Shown here one piece after another: positions 1 to 11,327 of a stretch of DNA of 64,000 nucleotides. Origin of the DNA: Abelmoschus esculentus (lineage: Eukaryota; Streptophyta; Magnoliopsida; Malvales; Malvaceae); the NCBI GenBank assembly GCA_035048815.1, contig JAUCBN010000043.1, forward strand, positions 4,219,001 to 4,283,000. The letters run 5' to 3'. The position numbers were made by a program, and so were the translations under genes. Below the pieces are notes generated by a model that was not told the origin of the DNA, made no database searches, and was given only the letters and a program-made list of their open reading frames with translations. The first letter of the stretch is position 1. Each line of letters begins with the position of its first letter.

Positions 1-1704
1 TGGTTGATTAGATCAGATTAATAAATTCGAATCGATTAGAAATTAATTAATAATAAATATTTTTAAAAAGGATAAAAATATATAAATGATTTTGGTGGAA
101 TCAATATTTGAAAAATGAAATTTAGAAAGGTGATATTTTGTTGTAGTGACCAAAATACAATAATTGAAAATCTATTTTCTAGTGATTATTTTATAAAATG
201 ATCAAATCTTAAAAGGTTACTCTCCCAAAGTCTAATATCAGACTTTTCTCTTTAATTAATTATTTTTAAAAGGTTTTAAAGCAGTATAAATAGCTTTTAT
301 TAATTAAAAGGTTAATTAAAAGTTAAAAACAAATTAACTAATTTTTGTCTGAGTTTTCTCTTCAATTCTCTTCATCCAAACACTTTTATTTCTATCAAAA
401 TCTTCGGTAACAGACCTAGTGCAAGGATCCGAGAAAGGACACACAGGGACGGAACCAAAATTTAAGGTTGGAGATAAAATAAAAGTATTTAAAAATATGA
501 GACAAATTTTAAAAATTTTAAAGAAAAAATAAATAAAAAATATTCGAGGTTGGTCTCATGAGAATAAATCCATTTATTAATGAAATTTGTTTATTAACTA
601 GTTGCAAACTTGACACATAAATTCATAGAAAATGGTTTAATCGTAGCATTGGTCCTCGTGATTTCCTTATCACAACCACTTAGACATGGAATAGTGAATT
701 TTTAAGTACCAATCTTTATCCTTGTTTGCAATTTAGCCACTCAACTTTATTTTCTTAGAATTTAATCAGATAATTAGCTTTTGGATTAATTACACTCTTA
801 ACCATTTTATTATTTCATATCTTACACTTATGACTCAAAACTTCATATCTGTACAATTTAGCCCTTGGCTTCACATTTCATAACTTTACAATTTAGTCAT
901 GATTCTTTAAACTTTTCAATTTAGATTTGAAACCTTATAATTAATCCATTTTGATCATTTTATTTCCTTCATTAAACTGATAGAAATAAATTTTTAATCA
1001 TCGAAGGTCAAAGTTCAACTGGACCAGTTTTCAAGATGTCACAAATGATTTGCTCACGAAGGATGGATGAACACAATAACGGATACGTGCTTTGTACGAA
1101 CAACGTTGAAATGGTGGTCGAAGGTTCGTTGAAAAAAAAAAGATTAAAAGGGTGAATTGAGAGAGATGTGGAAATGAATTATCCTTTTTGGGGTTTAAAT
1201 ATCAAGAGAAATGGGTTAATTGCAAGTTGAGGTCTTAAATCCTTTTTAGGGTTCCCAACCTTTATACAAATTGCACAATAGTCCCTAAAATTTATTTTTT
1301 TTAAAATAATTTTCTCTTTTTTTAATAATTTTTTATGTATTATTAAATGAATAAATTAAAATTATGTAATAATTATTCTGTTTAGAGATGCTCCTTAAAT
1401 TGTAGGGAATATTAGTGACTACATTTTTTCCCACTAAATAATAATGATTAATTAAACACAGTTACTAGTCTTTCTATTTATGGAAAGATTCTTGTTATCA
1501 ATTAAAATATTATTTTACAATTTTGGTAAGTTAGCTGATATGTCTTCCCTTTTTTCTTTCTTTATTAATTAATCAATTAATTATATTTAATGTTTTAAAT
1601 ATTTATTTATGTTATTTTCTTAGCACATGTGGTTGTCTGCCCTATGCAATTTAAATTCAGTAGACGCCTCCCCAAAGGAATTCAACAATGGTAGGTGGAC
1701 ACAG
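1..1704. other. AT-rich intergenic spacer
   Basis: No gene is visible: all frames are broken every few dozen codons and no splice-linked coding segments were found. From about 690 to 930 the text repeatedly contains variants of CAATTTAG followed by a short pyrimidine stretch, a style often seen in decayed plant LTR sequence. No LTR ends could be fixed, so this is only a suspicion. Confidence 0.5.
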
Positions 1705-2281
1705 GGGATGTAAACAAGCTGGGTCCACTTCGAGTAGTGTTAAATTCGGTTTAGTTTATTAAAATTTTGAGTCGAGTTTGAGCTTGAATAATTTTAAACG
1801 AACCTGAAAAATTTGAGTTCGACTCGACTTGTTAATAACTCGAATCGAGTTCAAGCTTTATTTGAGCCTAATCGAGTTAAGTGTTGACCGATTTTTGACC
1901 GTGTTAGACTCAAGTAACTCTTATATGTCACACTCATTTAATGGCTAATAAAGAAAAAACTTTAATATACAAATTGTGTAAACTTAAGATTGTTAATTTT
2001 AATGTTTATTGTGTTAATTTAGTGTTCAAGACTTATGTTTAAGGTTTAGATTTTAGGGTTTAAGGTTTAAAAAATTAAAATTATATAAATAATAATAATA
2101 TATTTATATTTTCGAGTAGCTCGTGAGCTTTTTGAGTTGAGTATCATGTAGCTTGGCTCGGCTCATTAAGAATTCAAGTTAAGTTCGAGTTCGATTCGAG
2201 TTCATCGATTCGAGTTTTGATCAATTTTGACCAAGTCGAGCTCGAGTAACTCGCGATCTATCCCGTCTCATTTACAATCCT
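1705..2281. repeat. Dispersed repeat rich in TCGAG/CTCGAG words, short imperfect terminal inversion
   Basis: The stretch is dense in TCGAG, GAGTTCGA and CTCGAGTAACTCG words. Its left end reads GGGGATGTAAAC and its right end, read on the other strand, AGGATTGTAAATG, so the ends are imperfectly inverted. No clean target duplication was found. It looks like an old non-autonomous DNA element, probably hAT-like by comparison with the better preserved copies in this window, and it carries no coding potential. Confidence 0.5.
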
Positions 2282-2824
2282 AAATGAATTGATACGTACG
2301 ATCCTTCACGTATTAATTTTTTAATAAATTTTAATTTTAATCCTAATTTAATTTAAATAAAATGTGATTTTATGGCAATAATCCATCCCAAGTCTTTTTG
2401 CCAACTCCATTTAGGCTAAAGTGATTCTTCAGTATACCAACAGATGGCAAAATAACCTATCAGGATCCACCATGACACAGGGTCAGTTGGCTCGAAGCAA
2501 TCTTGAATTTATATTTTTACCTTTAAAATTTTTAATTTTTATGAATTAATTCTTAAATTTTTATAATATTTAAAATTTATACATACCCTGAAACTTTAAA
2601 AATTTATATGTATCTAACTTCAAATAATTTTTAGATCCGACACTATCATAAGTTATAATAAAGATCCATACAATCACATAAAACAAGATAAAGAACAACA
2701 AAGGCTCCCCTTTGCTCTCTTTTCTTTTCCTCGATTTTAAGGATGAAATCATAATTTAAGATTGAAAGGAGTAAAAGACAAATGATTGAAAGTAAGGAGT
2801 AAATTCGATGTTTGTCAACACTTA

Positions 2825-3337
2825 GGCTACGTTTAGTATTGTATTATAAACAGATAATTTTTGGAGAAAAAATTGCGTTTCAAAAAGTGTTTTTCAACCC
2901 AAACGCAAAAACTAAAATTTTTAACTTTTGCGGTTGGAAAAGTGTTTTTAGGAATTAGATTATAATTTTAACCTTGTTTTATTATAATTTAATTTTTATA
3001 ATTATATTTAACATAAATTATTTTTTATTTTAAAAATTATATATATTTATGTCAAATTTCTAAAAAGTACTTTTAAAAAGCACTTTTCAAAAATAATTTA
3101 TATATTCATTTATTAATATTTTTATATTTTGTCATAATTTAAGTTAATGTTATAATATGAAATAATTTGATTATTATTTAAATATATATTTTTTAACTTA
3201 TAACATCACGTCTAAAATAATCATTTATTTTCTTAAAAGAACTTTTTGACAGTAATACTAAACAGATATATCTCAAATCAAAAATTTTAAAAGACACTTT
3301 TTCACCGCATTTTTTAAAAGCAATGTTAAACTAGCCC
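2825..3337. repeat. MITE-like element, Tourist/Harbinger style ends
   Basis: The left end GGCTACGTTTAGTATTG pairs imperfectly with the reverse complement of the right end, which reads GGGCTAGTTTAACATTGC. Internal sequence next to both ends is also inverted (AAAAAGTG / CACTTTTT type words). The ends resemble the GGCCTNGTTTGGTATTGC type common in plant MITEs. A TTA precedes the left end but the right flank does not match it exactly, so the target duplication is unproven. A related but more decayed copy lies at 14993-15485. Confidence 0.5.
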
Positions 3338-3608
3338 TAGCTTTAACCAGGGGCGGTTCAAAGATTTTGGGGGCCTGTGCAATTTATTAAAATATAATCC
3401 TTAGAAGTAATTGTCCATAACCTCCATTAGTCATAAAATTATAGTCCTTAGAAGCAAATGTCTCTGTGCGATCGTTTCTATTGTGTCTGTCTAAAACCTC
3501 ACTAGTTCTATAGAAGCAATAGTAATAAGAATAATCAATTAATTTCGAGATTAACATATGTAGTTTATCAAAATTTTGGGGTCTTTTTTTTTTTAAAAAA
3601 CCCTGTGC

Positions 3609-3900
3609 GGTCGCTCCTATTGCGCTTGTCTAGAACACATTGCCTTTAACGTTTGTAATTTTTAAAAAAAGTCTATATGTTTAAATTGTAAGTAAAGTAA
3701 TCCCTTTTTAATGTTCTCTCCCATAACTCCACATGAAACCATTACACAGATGAGTGTCGTTCCTATTGCGCTTGTCTAGAACGCATTGCCTTTAACGTTT
3801 GTAATTTTTTTAAAAAATCTATATGTTTAAATTGTAAGTAAAGTAATCCCTTTTTAATGTTCTCTCCCATAACTCCACATGAAACCATTACACAGATGGG
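3609..3900. repeat. Two tandem copies of a 146-bp unit
   Basis: The segment beginning TCGCTCCTATTGCGCTTG at 3611 recurs as TCGTTCCTATTGCGCTTG at 3757, and the two copies stay almost identical through ACACAGATG. The offset is 146 bp. A weaker, diverged start of a third copy is visible near 3463-3490. No coding content; probably a local duplication of old repeat DNA. Confidence 0.8.
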
Positions 3901-4422
3901 TGTTTGTTAATTCCTGTCCCTAGTCCGACCTAGGTAGATTGGTCCCAAGCCAAGATCCCTTGATTCTTGTACACCCAAGGTTGGTCCCAACCTGAACATC
4001 CCTTGATCCTTGTAAACTCAAGACTGGTCCCTATCTCCTCGTGGCTTGCTGAGTGTTTCACTGCCAAGCTCTAATCTCCATGCCAAGTCTAACATGGATG
4101 TGCAATCAAACATTGCCAACTCAACACTTTTGTCTTAAACAACACAGAAAGGAATACAAACTTTGTTTCATGGGGTGCTGTTTTTATTGGAGAAATTTAT
4201 ATATAAAAAAGATATTTTTATTTACAAAAACCAATCAAACAGCGAAGGCTTAAAAGTGGAATCAGTGAGGGTGATGGGATGGGGAGGTCAGCATCAAAAG
4301 TCTAATCCCATTTCCTACCACTACCCATTTAAAATAATTCAATTTAAACAACATAACTATTAAAATAAAAATTTTGAGGAAATATTATTGTTTGAAATTA
4401 ATTTTAAGGTTTGAGGGAGTTT

Positions 4423-4662
4423 AAGAAATAATTTAAAAAATATGTTAATTGTTACAGTAATAAAAAGACCTCGTCACCTTCTCTTGACGAGGTCTTCTCT
4501 CTCTTTCTCGTTCAACCGACTAAATTAAATATATCAATAGTACCTCGCCATCTCTTCTTGACGTGGTTCAAGAAGAGACAGAAGATCTTACCGAGAAAAA
4601 GTGATGAGGTCCTTTTATTACCGTAACAATTGACCTATTTCTCTAATTATTTTTCAAATATC
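4423..4662. repeat. Inverted-repeat (foldback) element with an internal hairpin
   Basis: The arm containing AATTGTTACAGTAATAAAAA and GACCTCGTCAC at about 4447-4478 is answered on the opposite strand by the arm at about 4600-4631. Homology seems to continue outward through AATAATT words on both sides. Inside, GACCTCGTCA...TGACGAGGTC forms its own small palindrome at 4469-4495. This is the architecture of a small foldback MITE; no coding capacity. Confidence 0.65.
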
Positions 4663-5133
4663 TTTATAATACTAAAAATAAACTTAAACCCCATATTTTT
4701 CAAAATTAACCTATTAAAATTAGTTTCTTTTAGATCTGCTTCTAGAACCATGCTTGGTAATGGAAGATGTTGGGGCAAGGTGTTTTAAAAGCATTATTAA
4801 ATATAAAATTAAAAATATTATATTTTTTAATAATATCTTAGATTAATAGTTTAGTATTAAAATTTATAATTTTTAATATTTTTTTATGTTTTCGTAAGTA
4901 TCAAAATTTATCTATATATTGATATTTGTTGTAAGACTATTATTAAAAAATATAATATTCTAGATTTAATAAATAATATTTTAATTTTTTTGTTTTATAA
5001 TATATTGATTGGTGTCGCATCATATCCAGATTTACCCTTTGATTTTTTTAAAGGAAATTTTAATTTAAGTGCGGTAGACATCCATCTCTGTTTACTTCCT
5101 CGGTGGGCCTTGCATAGGTGAATTGGCTTTTCA

Positions 5134-6616
5134 AATGAACGTTTTAAGATGTCGGCTCACCCCAGGATTCAATCCTACGGTTGCTATCAAAACCAATGAA
5201 GAGTATGAGCGATAAAATGAATGATGTGCATCCATCACAAAACTCATCTTCCTTGATCTTATCATAGTATTAAAATACGACCCAACGCACTGTAATGAAC
5301 GTATTTCAAAATCATCGTGACGTATTATAAATGTAATGCGATGAAGGAATTGTATCACGATTTTTACGGTATGAAACCGTTATGTAACCCCGCAATATGT
5401 TATATATTACGCCGTAATGTCGCATCATCACAATAAAACATCGAAAAATGATCCAAAATATAAATCCTTCATAAATGAAACACTTTCAAGATTCATTTGC
5501 AAGTTTATCATCGCATAATCTAACTACAAATGATAGTGAAATTAGTAAATTATCTCAAAGTTTTCATTCCTACAAACTAAATACATATTATCCTACACAT
5601 CGTTCTCAAGGATACAAAATATACATATAAACGATATTTTAAAAAATTGTGAATTTTTAAAAACAAATCATGACCGCATCAACTGTTACGCGTTATGTAA
5701 CATCCGCAACCACGACGGAAGTCGCAACCACAATTTAATACTATGGTCTTATCACTTAACACTAAGTCATGTTCATGACTGAAATGTTTGATCTTGGAGG
5801 TTTCTTCACCTTCGTTTCTTTCAATGATAATATAAAAATCTTCAAATAATGTTCGATTCTCGTAGACCTTATCAATCAATTCTATTACGGTGTAAGCATT
5901 TTTTTCATTGTAACACAATTTACATGAATAATAAACTGACACTCTGAATAGTAATAACTCCCATGCTTCGTATTCACCTCACCGAGACAAACTACACAAT
6001 TCCAATTCCTTGACTTAGAGTTACCCCTTCTAATGAAATAGGACTGAAAAAGATGGTGTTCATGCCAAATGAATTTGATGATGGTTGGCAATGAAATGCA
6101 TTTCTTATGGACCAAAAGATTGCAATTTGAGCAGGTGTAAGGAACAGAGTCCCCCTCCACTCCACATGCATCACAAGTGAAGGGCATTTGTCTTAGAAAA
6201 ATCATGAATTAATGGGTGTTTGTGACCTTCCTCTTCCATAGACAGTGGTGGCAGACATGACACATGAAAGGAGATATTACAAAGTAAACAACAATAACCT
6301 AGTACCAGTCTGTCAATGTCACACCGCAAACAATGCATGGGAGTTTTTCAACACTGAACTGTAGTGTAAGAAGATGGTTGCGGTCAAGTGGATAATCGAT
6401 TTCAAAAGACAGTTCAACACATTTCTTATGCAGATTCAATCCACGACCCAAAGAGTAATAAGCAGAATCAGACAAGGGTTTCCAACAGCAACAGCACTTG
6501 GATCTTGCAGCTTTTTTGTTACTATGTTTAGTGGGAAAAGATGGGTCTTTGGGGTCAGAGATTATTCACTCCATGAGGAAGAAAACCGGAAAAATGGGAT
6601 GGATGAAAATTAAGGT
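5134..6616 (-). pseudogene. DC1 (Cys/His-rich C1) domain protein, broken copy
   Basis: Read on the minus strand, this stretch encodes successive pieces of DC1-type zinc-binding modules. In order these are a CCCCWKPL...NLHKKC piece (about 6510-6425), a SVEKLPCIVCG piece, a GYCCLLCN-SFHVSC piece (about 6300-6240), an intact module MPFTCDACG...VHKKC (6190-6090), a second module with CVVCLG...HVNC (about 6010-5905), and IKHFSHEHDLVLSD (to 5755). After the inserted element it resumes with IKEDEFCDGC (5256 downward). The pieces lie in different frames, so at least three frameshifts are present besides the transposon. Known DC1 proteins are multi-module plant proteins linked to stress and hormone signalling. 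This copy cannot make a full product and is a decayed family member. Confidence 0.8.
5265..5746. mobile_element. Non-autonomous hAT-like element inserted in the DC1 pseudogene
   Basis: The 8-bp direct repeat TCTTATCA flanks the unit at 5257-5264 and 5747-5754. The termini begin TAGTATTAAAAT on the left and, reversed, CCATAGTATTAAAT on the right, so they are inverted but offset by a few bases. The 482-bp interior has no coding capacity. Removing it joins two parts of the DC1 reading (…LSDK to IKEDEF…), which independently supports the boundaries. An 8-bp target duplication is typical of the hAT superfamily. Confidence 0.8.
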
Positions 6617-6619
6617 TGA

Positions 6620-7497
6620 TCGGAGAAAGCATATGATCGATTAGAATAGGCGTTTATTGAAAATAGATCGATGGATGTAAATCTATCTTGTGTATTAATT
6701 CGTGTCATTACGGAGTATACAGAGTTACCGAGGTGTTTAAACAATCGAAAAGAATTCGAAGAGATCACCTCTCGTTTTATCTGTTCGTTTTGTGCGTAGA
6801 GAAATTATCATAATCAATTAATATTATAGTGATGTCTAAAGAATGACTAAGTTCTAATAGAGATGATCTAGTGTTGTATGTTGAAGCATCATTTAATCAA
6901 TTGCAAGTGATTCAAAGAATTTTATAATTGTCTTGATCATGTTTAGGATATCGGATTAGTAAGACAAATATAACATTCATCGTCTTATTCAAAAAATTAA
7001 ACTCAAGGGATGAAAGTCATATTATTCTACAAAATGAATCTAAAATATAGTCAAATTGTGAATAATTTTTAATATTTTTCAATATTTAAATGTAACATTG
7101 AATCTATGTATTTTAATTAAGCAACATATCAATTTTTATGCCAAACCAACTTCAATTACACATTCAATTGATTAATAAGGTTCAAAATATAAATATAAAA
7201 AATATAGGGACTTATAGAAAATTAAAGACATTAATCTGAAATTAAAATTATTTGAAATAAGTATGTCAAATCTCAAGTTATTTGGACATTAATTACTCAT
7301 TCAATTAATGTATGAACATAAAATGACCAAAACATGAAAAATCTAAACTTGAAAAAAATACTAAATATTTTTAAAAAATATTATTATAAAAATAATTTAA
7401 ATATAAATCATTTATATTTATAATCATCTGACATATATTATATATTTTTAAGATTCATATATATAATTATTTTATAATTTATTGATAACTTCATACT
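6620..7497. other. AT-rich spacer
   Basis: No gene or recognised repeat is seen. It would include the promoter of the short membrane-protein locus that follows and the upstream side of the DC1 pseudogene. Confidence 0.5.
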
Positions 7498-8087
7498 ATG
7501 TCTCAGCAAGCAGAATGATTCAGAATCCAATCCGGATCCCAAGTCAGCATTGCCGGAAGGAGACACTCACAAGCAGGAGCTGCTTGCTCAAATAGCAATG
7601 CTGCAGGCTCAGAAAGTTCGCCTCACAGACTACTTGGATAAGAGGTCAGCTTATCTCACACAATTTGCTGATGCTGAGTTTGATAAAGTTGGAGAAGACG
7701 CTCTTAAAGGACTTGAGGAAGCCGGGGGAAGGGTAGGGTCTTAAGAGAGTCTTGGTTGAGATGTAATTATGCTTTTATAATCTTCTTATCCATCTGTTGT
7801 TTAAGCAGATAATGGAGAATATTGAAAGCCAAATGCAAGCCTTAGAAGAATCACAAGAATTGAACAGACAGGAGATTGAGATGAATCTTTACCTTGCTCT
7901 CATTGTACTGCTTGCCCTTGGAATTGCAGACTCTTTCATCTCTGCATCAGATTGGCGAAAAGTTGCAGTTCTTGAAGTTATTTTAGTTGCTTTGTTTTCC
8001 CAGTTCATCTATGAACAGACATTGTTATCAGATGCAGAAAAAACAGAGAAAGAGATGAAAACAAGTAAAGGCTCTTATTATATATAA
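7498..8087 (+). pseudogene. Conserved plant coiled-coil/membrane protein, probably broken
   Basis: Two coding pieces join across a GT-AG intron (7733-7808). The first, from about 7508 to 7732, reads NDSESNPDPKSALPEGD and continues as a charged helical region; the second (7809-8087) reads IMENIESQMQALEESQ and then a hydrophobic stretch LYLALIVLLALGIADSFI and a second one near its end. The only nearby ATG (7498) gives MSQQAE followed by a stop, one base out of frame with the rest, so the start is lost by a small indel. From memory the family has a longer charged region before the first membrane helix, so an internal deletion is also possible. The family function is unknown to me. It could still be a real gene if an upstream exon supplies a start. 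Confidence 0.55.
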
Positions 8088-8764
8088 TCTAACAAACTTA
8101 TGCTGTAAAGCTGTTATCCATGATTACTCAGGGTAAATGTAGCATGATTTAATAAACCCAAGTAATAGCTTAATACTTGGGGTTGATATATCAAGCAACG
8201 TTTCTTTTGCATCATCAACATCTAATCTTGGTGATATAGCTGCCATCACCAATACCAATGTGCGTTTCAAAATCTGATGCTTTATGAAGATTTTTCACTC
8301 ATTGCAGTGGAAAACAACAAATGTGAATATCTCAACTGGGAGACTAAAGCTTTTAGTCAAAAGGATGAGTGGTTTCAACTTTCATGTCATTTCGAAACTC
8401 TAAAGAAGGTTAATCCAGCCTGAAATACTTGGCCTGTTAAAAAGTAATTGGTTAACAGATGACTTTTAACCTTATGTATTCATGCATCCATACCTCTAAT
8501 CACTCTGAAAGAATTTTCCTGTATAAAACCATCCTCTCATGCACATCCTGTAACTCCAACTAATGACAATTATAACAGTTCTTGATCCCAGAATATCTAA
8601 AGAACTTGAATCACTTTAATGTATGCAACTCAAAGAGTAGTCTCCAGGATTCTTGCTCCGCTGAAGATTGCAAACATTCAACTGCTAAGTGCTAACTAGA
8701 AGAGTGAGACTCACAGAGAATAAAGCCACAAATCCAGTTATGGGAATTTAACTGCAAGTGAATT
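8088..8764. other. Spacer between convergent loci
   Basis: Contains the likely 3' regions of the plus-strand membrane-protein locus and the minus-strand PPR gene. No further gene seen. Confidence 0.5.
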
Positions 8765-10860
8765 CTAAATTGATAGAGCCGTTTTGAAGCCTGTGGTCAG
8801 CACTGCCCTGACAAGGATATTCCATGTAATAACAGTTGGAAGAATTCCTCGCTCTAAAGCATCATCCAAAAACCCAACTGCATCTGATATCTTACCACAA
8901 GAACAAAGCGCCTTGAAAGTAATGTTATAAGAAATAATATCTGGCTCTAGTCCATCAGTTGAAATTTGTGTCCAGATCTCTGATGCTTTCTCGTATTCTC
9001 CAGTTTTGTAAAGCCCTTCCATGATAGTATTATAGGTTACGATATTAGTAGCAAAGTTCCTTAGCCTTATCTTTGAATAGAGCCGTAAAGCATCCTCAGC
9101 TTTGCCAACAGAGCAAAGGCCATGAATGACAATATTGTGCATGGTTACATCAGGCTTTAAAGCCTTTTCAAGCACATGGTTCCATAAGCTGAGTGCCATG
9201 TCAACATTCTTCCTTTGGAAAAGACCTTTCATCAACGAGCTGTAAGTAATCATGTCTGGTTTCCACCCTTTCTCTAGCATTTCCCTCAAGATAGAGTATG
9301 CCTCACCAAATCTTTCAGCTTTACACAAACCAGAAATAATAATATTATATGAGACAACAGAAGTAGCATAACCCGTTAAGACCACTCCCCTGAAAAATTG
9401 AACTGCATCATCAAATCTGGATGCTCGGACAAAAGCCTGAATTAAGGGATTGTAAACATAAGGATTCAGTTTATGACCACACTTGACCATCCGACAAAGT
9501 AAACCAGCTACTTCATCTAGTCTCCCGTGTTTGCCTAACCCATCAATCATTGAGGAATATCCAAAGTTATCCACTTTACATTCCCCAAGTTCAGCCTCTT
9601 GCAATATATCCAAAGCCTTTTTTAAGTATCCATTCCTACACAGTCCATGAATTAGAACGCCATAAGTTGAAGCATCAGCAGTGCAGCCTCTCTGCCGCAG
9701 TATCCCCCATATAGAAATTGCATCATCTACCTTTCCATTCTCCAACAACCCTCTAATGAATATATTAAAACTAACAACATTTATACAACCCTCTTTTCCC
9801 ATCAATTTCCACAACTCAAAACAGTCATTAATTTTCCGAGCTTTACAATACCCATTAAGCATTGCATTATAAGTAACCACATCAATCATGACACCATTTT
9901 CAACCATGTCATTATAAACTCTCTCAGCACCTTCAATATTCCCTGCCTCACATAATCCATGAATCCTACTACTATAAGTAAACAAATCCTTCTCCCTTTC
10001 ATTCCTCTTCATCCTCTCCCATATACTCAATTACTCAAACACTCGTCAAACTTTCCACATTTGCGCAAACCATTAATCATAACATTATATGTAACAGAAT
10101 TTGGATAAGACAAAGAATCTTCCAACAATCTCTCCCAAACATCATTTGCTTTCACAAAATCTCTATTTCTGAAAAACCCACCAATTAATATATTATAACA
10201 CATTACATCAGGTATCACTTCTCTCTCAAACATTTCGTCGAACAGTTCCATAGCAGCAACCAAATTCCCACCTTTGACAAACTCATTAATGGAAGTCCCA
10301 TAGCTATGAACATTTGGTTGTAAACCCGTTTTCCACATCCAATCCAATAACTGCTTCGCGTCCTTAAAATGTTTCTTTCTACAAGCAATCTTTATCAAAA
10401 TATTATAGGTTTGCAAATTTGGCTCCATGCCCATTGTTTCAAAGTACTTAAAAAAAGCCTCAGCTTCTTCCCAACGAATCAACTCAGCAAAAGCATCGAG
10501 TAAAGTGTTGTAAGATCGAATACCAGGTTCACATCCAAAAATTTGCTTCATTCTTTGGAAGGAATCTAACACTTTATCAGGCATCTTGTTTTTAGCATAA
10601 ACTTTCATTACCGTCAAAGCTACGTCTTCCGGGCAGTTACATTTCTGAGTTTCGATGATTTGAACGATCCTACTCACATGGGAAATGAGACGGGCGTCGA
10701 CTAGTCGACGAATGATGTGGTGGAAAACGTCGGGCGAGTGGGTGTAACTCGGATGGCGAGTTGCTGAATCGAAGAGAGCCAAAGCAGAGTGTGGGTTTCT
10801 CTCTGATTTGAGGAGCTTGAGAAGCCGCTTTGGTGATAGGATTTTGGGGAAGCTGGTCAT
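8765..10860 (-). CDS. P-class pentatricopeptide repeat protein, reading frame broken by an 8-bp duplication
   Basis: PPR proteins bind organellar RNA through 35-residue helical repeats and act in RNA processing, stability or editing. From ATG at 10860 the first frame runs 277 codons (to 10027) and the second, in another frame, continues to 8765. Together they carry tandem PPR motifs throughout, with signatures such as VTYNVMINGL, VSYNIIISGLCKA and DIISYNITFKALC, and no extra editing-type C-terminal domain. The protein resembles the product of Arabidopsis At3g09060 nearly end to end, including FDSATRHP near the start and WNILVRAV at the end. The break is at 10024-10039, where TACTCAAT is followed by TACTCAAA; removing one 8-bp unit joins the two frames where the family is continuous (…DECL / IWERMK…). 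So this is an otherwise intact gene with one disabling lesion, or a sequencing/assembly error. No intron is needed. Confidence 0.85.
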
Positions 10861-11327
10861 GGAAAAGATGGTAATTTCTGGGATTTCTTAGTCGCATTGT
10901 TGAATCATCTAATCCTCCGCTGGTGAGGACGGATTTTCGGCGACCAGAATTTGGAGAATCTATCCATGGGAAGATTTTGGGCTGGCACAAAGCCACTCGC
11001 CAGACTCAAAATAAGGGAAAATTTGGGACACAAATCTAATTATGGGTTTAAGTACAATTGAGTCAAAACTTGAATCAAAGAACCCCAAACCAAGCTCAAT
11101 TGAAAATGGAAATTATTTTCACTTCATTATTTTTTATTTAACTTAAAAGGAATTGTTTTTTTAATTAATAAATAATAAATATTTATTTAATAAAAAGATA
11201 ACATGAAATAATTAATAAAATAAATAATTTTTATTTGTTAGATCATAAATAATATGATAAATTACTCTATTAGTCTCCAATTAATTGAGTATATTTATTT
11301 TGGTTATCAAATTATTAAAATCGTTAA
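10861..11327. other. PPR gene leader and spacer
   Basis: Upstream side of the minus-strand PPR gene; becomes AT-rich beyond about 11100. No other gene seen. Confidence 0.5.

Larger units (their letters stand above)
2282..5129. other. Repeat-rich spacer
   Basis: This is spacer between and around the MITE-like element, the tandem duplication and the inverted repeat listed separately. No supported gene was found; the small open frames near 2570 and 4053-4363 have no recognisable protein features. Confidence 0.5.

Noticed and set aside
690..1240. Possible LTR
   Set aside because: Only word-style similarity; no TG/CA ends, primer site or paired copy could be found.
2570..2752. Small open frame on the minus strand with a hydrophobic stretch
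   Set aside because: AT-rich, no family features, no splice-linked neighbours; expected by chance.
4053..4363. Two overlapping small plus-strand frames
   Set aside because: They lie in repeat-rich spacer, have no recognisable domain and overlap in different frames.
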